A DNA stretch of 64,000 bases from Melanocharis versteri. Lineage: Eukaryota; Chordata; Aves; Passeriformes; Melanocharitidae. Shown piece by piece: positions 61,401 to 64,000 of the stretch. The translations under genes and the position numbers were made by a program. A model generated the notes under the pieces. It was not told where the DNA came from. It worked only from the letters and a program-made list of their open reading frames with translations, and did not search any database. Every line of letters starts with the position of its first letter. The stretch's first letter is position 1. The DNA lies in NCBI GenBank assembly GCA_013397845.1, contig VZTG01009146.1, positions 124,495 through 188,494 of the forward strand, written 5' to 3'.

Positions 61401-64000
61401 CCGTGAGCTCGTGCATCCTCCTCCTCCTCTCACAAACAGCTTTGGTGTAAACTGATCCTGCTCCAGCAGCCTCAGCAATGCCCCAGTGCCTCCTGCCAAG
61501 GCTGCAAACAATGGGTGGTTCCAGTGGAGCTGGAGAGGGAGCCCAGCAGGAAGGGCTGCCAGGCATCCCAGTGGGGTGGGATGGAGCCCTCACTGAGGGT
61601 TTTGGGGGGGATTTGTGGGATGGAGCCCTCACTGAGGGCTTTGGGGGAGTTGTGCTTTTGGCTTCCCAGGGAACTGATGGGAGCACAGGGCTGGTGCACA
61701 GGAGAGCTCGTGGGCACTTGGAGTTTCTCTGCATCCCCCTCAGAAATCCTGGCACCAGCAGGGGCAAAAGTGAGGAGGTGGCTTGAGGAGCCCACCCTCT
61801 ATAACCTGAGGAGTGAATTTTTCTGCTCCACGTATGGAAAATAGGATTCATCCATGTTTCTTTTCCGGCCATAATGATTTTATGATTCTTTAGGAGAAGT
61901 ATTTCCTTGCATTCCCTTCACAAAGCCACGGGAGCTCAACAGGAGAATGCTGGACAAAGAGGTGCTGTTTGAAACACCATTTTTAATTCCAAACATCACC
62001 AGGGCTCCGTGATTGGGGTCTGTCACTCCCAAAACCCATCAGCCCATCAATCCCCTCTCTGTGTCCTGAGGCTTTACCCATATTTATTCAGGGCACAGAA
62101 GCTTTCCTTCGAGCTCAGCTCCCACAATGGGAGCAGTGTTGGGAGCTGTGGTGGAGTGACTGCTTTCCAATAAATTAAATCTTGTCCTACATCCCCAGAA
62201 AGATTTGTTAGGAAAGGTCACATCAAGGGTCTTTATTACAGAAGAATATTTTTCAAGTGCTCCTCAGTGTTAATATAGTACGAGATCTTGCTTAAATTGA
62301 AAACAAAGCAAGACAAAACTTGCCAGCTCCCCTGAGAAATATCCTGAGCTGCCTTTATCAAAACAAGTGAAAAAGGGCATTTTGTGATGCCGCATTTCTG
62401 GTTGTTTTTTAAAAACCTGGCTTTTTACAATTGGTAATTTGCAGTTTGGGGAGTTTTTAATGGGCTTCCCCACTGCGAGCGTGACTTGTGAGACTCTGCT
62501 GCTTTGGAAGGGCTGTGTTAAACTCCTCGCTTGTGGTTTTATATATCCATGTTTTACAGGTTTAGCTATTCAGATGTTTGTTCATCAGGGAAAAAAAAAG
62601 GAAAACAAAGAAATCATCAGAAGCAAAACAAACTTGTTTTAGAGCTGTGGGTAGAGTTTAAAAAGTAAATACTGTCCAATCCCCCTTGATTCTCCAAGAG
62701 ATTCCTGATTGCTTTGTGCTGCCTCCATGATTTTTTGTGCCAGTTCCTCCCTGCTTGCAGGAGTGAGATGGGAACGTGCCCATCATCCCAGCGGGACAGG
62801 GAGAGGGGAAGGAGCAGAGATGCTCTTGCTGTTGTTCCCTGGGAAATCCAGTCCTGCTGCTGCTGCAGCATCTTCAGGGCAGAGTAAAGATACTCGAAAT
62901 TCAGATTACCAGCAAGTGGCCAAATATTTGGAGGAGCTGAGTCTCTCTGCAGGCTCTGAGTGACAAAGGAAACCAGAAAAAACCATTCTCAGAGCTGTTT
63001 GAGGGAACCCAGCACATTTTTACCAGCAGCGTCTTTTCCAGCAGATTTCCTTTTGTCCTGTAAGATCGACAGCTTCCCTTCAATTTATTTGAAAGTTACC
63101 TTTGAATTTTGCATTAAAATGCTACATATTGTGGCTGCCCATCCCTGGAAGAGTCCCAGGCCAGGTTGGACGGGACTTGGAGCACCCTGGGACAGTGGAA
63201 GGTGTCCCTGTCCTTGGCAGGAGTGGCACTGGATGGGCTTGGAGGTGTTTTCCAACCCAAACCATTCCATGGTTCCACCATTCTGTGATTTTAAGACTAG
63301 CATGACAAATTCAAATCAAAACTACTCCCCCTGCAGTCCTACAAGTTCATTTTAACTCTTCATTTCCTCTTTGCTGAACTGGAGTCACATTGCTCAGAAC
63401 TTTTCCCAAGTTTTAAAAGGTATTTTTCTTTCTCAGAGTTCAATAATTCAGTAAGAACTGCATGTACTTTGGTCAAAGCTTTAAAACCACAGAATTCTAA
63501 AAAGTCTGCAAATAGCTTGACTTTTGCCTTGTGAAAATAATGCAATAAGTCAGTGTTTAGCAATTTTGAGAGAGTGGTTTGAGTTCAGATGAAAAACTTT
63601 TGACTATCAGGGAAAGACTTGTGATTTGCTTGTGCTTGGCAGTTTCTAATCCAGGGTTGTCAGAGCTGTTCAATGTTTCTGATCCATCAGACATGTTGAT
63701 CTAGAAGATGTTCCTGAAAATAATCTCAGAGAATCTCAGTTTAAACATAATTATTTTACTAGGTCCAAACTGCAAGTCCTAGGCAGAGACACAGCATCAG
63801 CACAATGAACACGATGTGCCAGGGTTAAACCTCTGCTTTCTGCTCCCTCAGGATGGAAAACGACCCTGAGGCAGAATGTCCTGTACCACTGGATGATTTA
63901 AAATCTGTCGTGAATGGCAGTGAAGAAGATGAAAAGCTCCAAGTTAAAATCCAGGCTTTTGAAGAGAAAATAAATGTGGACAACAGCACCCCTGGCTCGG
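37314..64000 (+). CDS. VEPH1: VEPH1 (melted homologue), N-terminal half, seven coding exons, runs off window
   Basis: Joined coding exons are 37314-37451, 37875-38090, 40360-40534, 53708-53874, 54956-55165, 58899-59119 and 63852-64000. All introns are GT-AG and the frame stays open (intron phases 0, 0, 1, 0, 0, 2), giving about 425 residues against about 830 in human VEPH1. Recognition rests on near-identity to the remembered human protein: it opens MHHLFGLVLAHKDLSRAGDL, then has blocks such as ASDIMSCIL, GNKELCRNMS, NMEHSFHH and KLQVKIQAFE. This part is alpha-helical and armadillo-like. The PH domain that binds phosphoinositides lies beyond the window. In flies melted works at the membrane in insulin/TOR and FOXO signalling, and human VEPH1 has been linked to damping TGF-beta signalling; both roles are family knowledge. 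Intron 3 hosts PTX3 on the other strand. No frameshift or premature stop is seen. Confidence 0.95.
37452..37874 (+). other. VEPH1 intron 1
   Basis: This is a short 423-bp, AT-rich intron bounded by GTGAGT and a TGCCCCAG acceptor. No other gene or repeat is recognised in it. Confidence 0.9.
37875..38090 (+). CDS. VEPH1: VEPH1 coding exon 2 (residues 47-118)
   Basis: The exon has 72 codons, in phase 0 at both ends, beginning DYQTNDNDQAVVEICITRIT and ending ASDIMSCILQ before the donor GTAAAA. The human protein is almost identical across this stretch, making it the strongest single identifier of the gene. The segment is predicted helical, consistent with an N-terminal armadillo-like fold. Confidence 0.95.
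38265..38422 (-). mobile_element. CR1 LINE 3' fragment in VEPH1 intron 2
   Basis: CATAGAATCATGGAATGGTT, CAGGGACACCTTCCACTGTC and CTGGCCTTGGACACTTCC. Confidence 0.92.
39668..39852 (+). mobile_element. CR1 LINE 3' fragment in VEPH1 intron 2
   Basis: AGAGAAGCTGTGGCTGCCCC, GTGTCCCTGCCCATGGCAGG and CCAACCCAAACCATTCTGGG. Confidence 0.93.
40360..40534 (+). CDS. VEPH1: VEPH1 coding exon 3 (residues 119-177 split)
   Basis: The acceptor TTTTTGCAG ends at 40359. The exon reads NYNRPPVMALAVPVAVKF through to HTETIVRSVLQ and leaves one base of a Gly codon before the donor GTAGGC (phase 1). It matches human VEPH1 at most positions. The following 13.2-kb intron carries PTX3. Confidence 0.95.
41331..41392. 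repeat. AT-rich simple repeat
   Basis: Imperfect iterations of TTAATTTATAAA. Confidence 0.8.
43664..43669 (-). terminator. Polyadenylation signal AATAAA, probable PTX3 3' end
   Basis: This is a canonical hexamer on the minus strand, the first one after the PTX3 stop codon. No ATTAAA or AATAAA variant was found between it and the stop. Confidence 0.55.
43958..44116 (-). mobile_element. CR1 LINE 3' fragment within the inferred PTX3 3' UTR
   Basis: CATGGTTTGGGTTGGAATGG, CCTGCCATGGGCAGGGACAC and AAGCCCCATCCAGCCTGGCC. It is in the same sense as the PTX3 transcript. Confidence 0.92.
44468..45081 (-). CDS. PTX3: PTX3 exon 3: pentraxin domain (residues 222-425)
   Basis: The exon starts with GCETAILFPMRSRKIFGSVH, nearly identical to human, and stops with TAA at 44468-44470 after GGAQYVS. 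It carries the pentraxin signature at 313-320 and cysteines 223, 254, 315, 361, 362 and 401, the same set as human. LDKT at 263-266 replaces human LNKT, removing that sequon. N322-G-S is a sequon with no counterpart in human. Confidence 0.96.
44468..49365 (-). CDS. PTX3: PTX3, long pentraxin 3, complete three-exon gene nested in VEPH1 intron 3
   Basis: Joined exons are 49218-49365, 48223-48738 and 44468-45081 (transcribed downwards), with GT-AG introns both in phase 1, giving 425 residues. PTX3 is a secreted, multimeric soluble pattern-recognition protein that binds microbes, C1q, complement factor H and hyaluronan-matrix partners (family knowledge). In order the sequence shows a signal peptide (about 1-22), the acidic DDDYELMYVNLDNEIE motif, a coiled-coil N-domain (about 50-220) and a pentraxin domain (about 223-425). 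The pentraxin signature HLCGTWSS is at 313-320, the Cys254/Cys315 pair is present, and GCCVGGGF begins at 360. The C-terminus GGAQYVS is identical to human. The protein is about 44 residues longer than human PTX3 (381), mostly in exon 2. Odd points are the lost glycosylation Asn at 264 and a missing third N-domain cysteine. Identification is very secure. Confidence 0.97.
45158..45500 (-). mobile_element. Outer CR1 fragment, interrupted by a second CR1
   Basis: The left part (45158-45201) reads CATGGAATCATTAAGGTTGG and AAAAGACCTCTGTGGTCACC. The right part (45361-45500) resumes the same minus-strand element with GTGCCACATCCACCCG and GGGGACTCCATCACTCTGGG. The inner copy separates them. Confidence 0.75.
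45202..45360 (+). mobile_element. Inner CR1 3' fragment inserted in an older CR1
   Basis: TTGTGGCTGCCCCTGGATCC, GGTGTCCCTGCCCACGGCAG and CACAAACCAGTCCATGGTTC, in the opposite orientation to its host element. Confidence 0.8.
48223..48738 (-). CDS. PTX3: PTX3 exon 2: coiled-coil N-domain (residues 50-221)
   Basis: The exon begins AASCDCQREHSKWDKLFIML after the acceptor CCCTTCCAG and ends QHLLPAG before the donor GTAAGG. CDC (Cys53, Cys55) corresponds to the human interchain cysteines 47 and 49, and no third cysteine is present. Glu/Gln/Leu-rich heptad-like sequence at about 64-210 indicates a long coiled coil. The exon has about 172 codons, some 37 more than in human by my recollection. N155-V-S is a potential N-glycosylation sequon. 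Confidence 0.93.
48739..49217 (-). other. PTX3 intron 1
   Basis: This is a 479-bp phase-1 intron holding one short CR1 3' fragment (48838-48932). Nothing else is recognised. Confidence 0.85.
48838..48932 (-). mobile_element. CR1 LINE 3' tip in PTX3 intron 1
   Basis: CTGTCACAGAATCGTGGACT, TGGGCTGGAAAGGACCTTAA and GGTTCCAACCCCCTGCC. Confidence 0.8.
49218..49365 (-). CDS. PTX3: PTX3 exon 1: signal peptide and acidic N-terminus (residues 1-49)
   Basis: The start at 49365 has A at -3 and gives a typical signal peptide, MLPGELLSLLTLLCVFRASG, with likely cleavage near residue 20-22. It is followed by DEDDDYELMYVNLDNEIEG, closely matching the human motif DDYDLMYVNLDNEID. The exon ends with one base of an Ala codon before the donor GTGAGTA. 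Confidence 0.93.
49366..49700 (-). promoter_or_regulatory. PTX3 upstream region, GC-rich, with three 23-bp direct repeats
   Basis: The first few hundred bases upstream of the PTX3 start are visibly GC- and CpG-rich against AT-rich flanks. Three direct repeats occupy 49424-49492. A GC-rich inverted repeat, CCCGGCC with GGCCGGG, lies at 49552-49574. No classical TATA box is evident, although each repeat contains TTTATTA or TTTATCA on the gene's strand. The promoter assignment comes from position. Confidence 0.5.
49424..49492. repeat. 23-bp direct repeat, three copies, PTX3 5' flank
   Basis: The units are 49424-49446, 49447-49469 and 49470-49492 and differ by single bases only. The core on the + strand is CCGCTAATAAATGAACGC. 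They lie about 59-127 bases upstream of the PTX3 start codon, within the likely core promoter or 5' UTR. Confidence 0.9.
50405..50505 (+). mobile_element. CR1 LINE 3' tip, diverged
   Basis: GGGGAGGAATTCCTCCCTG and CCTTTCCAACCTAAATGATT with a TCCATGG ending. Confidence 0.65.
51912..52140 (-). mobile_element. CR1 LINE fragment
   Basis: GTCCTGAGTTGGAAAGGACT, CAAGGATCATCCAGTGCAGC, CTGTCCAAACGCTCCTGGAG and GGAAGAACCTTTTCCTGACC. It is the same subfamily as 5881-6030. Confidence 0.88.
53501..53608 (+). mobile_element. CR1 LINE 3' tip about 100 bases before VEPH1 exon 4
   Basis: GGCCAGGTTGGAGCAACCTG, TTTTAAGGTCTCTCCAACCC and CCCGTTCTGTGATTG. Confidence 0.85.
53708..53874 (+). CDS. VEPH1: VEPH1 coding exon 4 (residues 177-232)
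   Basis: The exon begins by completing the split Gly codon (GNSMLLRVLPALYEK) and ends RKRELG before the donor GTAAAG. It is far more GC-rich than its intronic surroundings and more diverged from human than neighbouring exons (for example KRPRPIHARLREL against the human KQPQPINRHLTEL), with many Arg, Leu and Pro changes that follow GC content. A CR1 fragment ends about 100 bases before its acceptor. Confidence 0.93.
53875..54955 (+). other. VEPH1 intron 4
   Basis: This is a 1.1-kb phase-0 intron with no recognised repeat apart from a short T-run near 54690. An open stretch at 54328-54633 lacks homology and plausible splice sites. Confidence 0.8.
54956..55165 (+). CDS. VEPH1: VEPH1 coding exon 5 (residues 233-302)
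   Basis: The exon has 70 codons, in phase 0 at both ends, from VLKECLPFLFGHLRD to GAVGHLDE, with the acceptor TTTTTAACAG and the donor GTAAGG. It aligns to the human segment VVQKCIPFLIGHLKD through GAVGHVDE. Alternating hydrophobic helices suggest another pair of helical repeats. Confidence 0.95.
55276..55338 (-). mobile_element. CR1 LINE 3' tip in VEPH1 intron 5
   Basis: ATGGAATCATGGAATGGTTT and GGGAGGGACCTTAAAGACCA. Confidence 0.88.
56380..56495 (-). mobile_element. CR1 LINE 3' fragment in VEPH1 intron 5
   Basis: GACAGAGTCGTTTGGGTTGG, GGGACCTTAAAGCTCATCCC and ATCCCAGGTTGCTCC. Confidence 0.88.
56562..56620 (-). mobile_element. Short CR1-like terminus
   Basis: CTGGAAGAGACCTCCAGGAC and CATCGAGTCCAACCACC. 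Confidence 0.65.
58385..58537 (+). mobile_element. CR1 LINE 3' fragment in VEPH1 intron 5
   Basis: AGATCCAGGCTGGATGTTCC, GGAAGGTGTCCCTGCCCATG and CTCTAAGGTCCCTTCC. Confidence 0.88.
58899..59119 (+). CDS. VEPH1: VEPH1 coding exon 6 (residues 303-376 split)
   Basis: The exon follows the acceptor CTGCCCAG and reads ERARTSLLCLVNQLANMEHS through SAIAKLLVRQLD. It ends with two bases of an Arg codon before the donor GTACTG (phase 2). The core (NMEHSFHH, LLLEIKS, QSRDI, RMSNSF) is nearly identical to human; only the last dozen residues (TDGAAPA) diverge. Confidence 0.95.
60828..61052 (+). mobile_element. CR1 LINE 3' fragment in VEPH1 intron 6
   Basis: TAGGTTAAATACAGGGAAGT and TTCTTTACTCAGAGGGTG are followed by the standard AGCTGTGGCTGCCCCTGG and GGTGTCCCTGCCCATGG blocks. 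This is one of the longest copies in the window. Confidence 0.92.
61578..61647. repeat. 39-bp tandem duplication, about 1.8 copies
   Basis: GGGATGGAGCCCTCACTGAG recurs 39 bases later with one or two differences. Confidence 0.85.
63128..63292 (+). mobile_element. CR1 LINE 3' fragment in VEPH1 intron 6
   Basis: TTGTGGCTGCCCATCCCTGG, GGAAGGTGTCCCTGTCC and CCAACCCAAACCATTCCATG. Confidence 0.9.
63852..64000 (+). CDS. VEPH1: VEPH1 coding exon 7, cut by the window end (residues 376-425)
   Basis: After the acceptor CTCCCTCAG at 63851 the frame completes the Arg codon and reads MENDPEAECP, an acidic linker, and then DEKLQVKIQAFEEKI and STPGS, which match human EKLQVKIQAFEDKI and NTPGS. The acidic linker is variable in the family. 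The exon continues past 64000, so the central low-complexity region and the PH domain are not seen. Confidence 0.92.

Larger units (their letters stand above)
59120..63851 (+). other. VEPH1 intron 6
   Basis: This is a 4.7-kb phase-2 intron with CR1 fragments at 60828-61052 and 63128-63292 and a 39-bp tandem duplication at 61578-61647. No other gene is recognised. Confidence 0.8.

Noticed and set aside
1..64000. CRISPR arrays, operons, prophage or bacterial mobile systems
   Set aside because: The spliced vertebrate genes and CR1 LINEs show this is a eukaryotic chromosome. The tandem arrays have no unique spacers.

Overview
This window comes from a vertebrate nuclear genome, almost certainly a bird. 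More than twenty truncated 3' ends of CR1-type LINEs lie on both strands, genes are split by GT-AG introns, and the two recognisable genes have avian or vertebrate features. I cannot narrow the species further. Single N characters at 22743, 22899, 23503, 32834 and 33265 mark joins in a draft assembly.

The right-hand 27 kb holds the first seven coding exons of VEPH1, the vertebrate homologue of Drosophila melted, on the + strand. The start codon is at 37314 and the gene runs off the window at 64000. About 425 residues are encoded here, roughly the N-terminal half, which is helical and repeat-like. The C-terminal PH domain lies beyond the window. Inside VEPH1 intron 3 (40535-53707), on the opposite strand, sits the complete three-exon gene for the long pentraxin PTX3 (49365 down to 44468, 425 residues). 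The same antisense nesting is known in human, so this is conserved gene order. PTX3 is a secreted innate-immunity pattern-recognition molecule and VEPH1 a cytoplasmic or membrane-associated signalling modulator. Nothing here suggests they share a function, but they share chromatin.

The left-hand 37 kb contains no protein-coding gene that I can recognise. It holds several GC-rich minisatellites (1.4, 3.2, 8.5 and 10.7 kb, plus a GGGGAT hexamer array at 7.2 kb), CR1 fragments, and a CpG-dense island at about 23.0-23.5 kb bounded by an N. Several AT-rich blocks rich in TAAT motifs look like candidate conserved non-coding elements. In human this side of VEPH1 faces SHOX2, so distal regulatory DNA is plausible but unproven. 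A 430-bp segment at 31881-32310 is repeated exactly at 32835-33264 between two Ns, most likely an assembly artefact.

The most interesting sequence-level points are in PTX3. An Asp replaces the Asn of the only N-glycosylation site of the human protein, while two sequons appear elsewhere. The N-terminal domain has only two of the three interchain cysteines of human PTX3. Exon 2 is enlarged. A 23-bp element is repeated three times just upstream of the gene. I found no convincing wholly new system.
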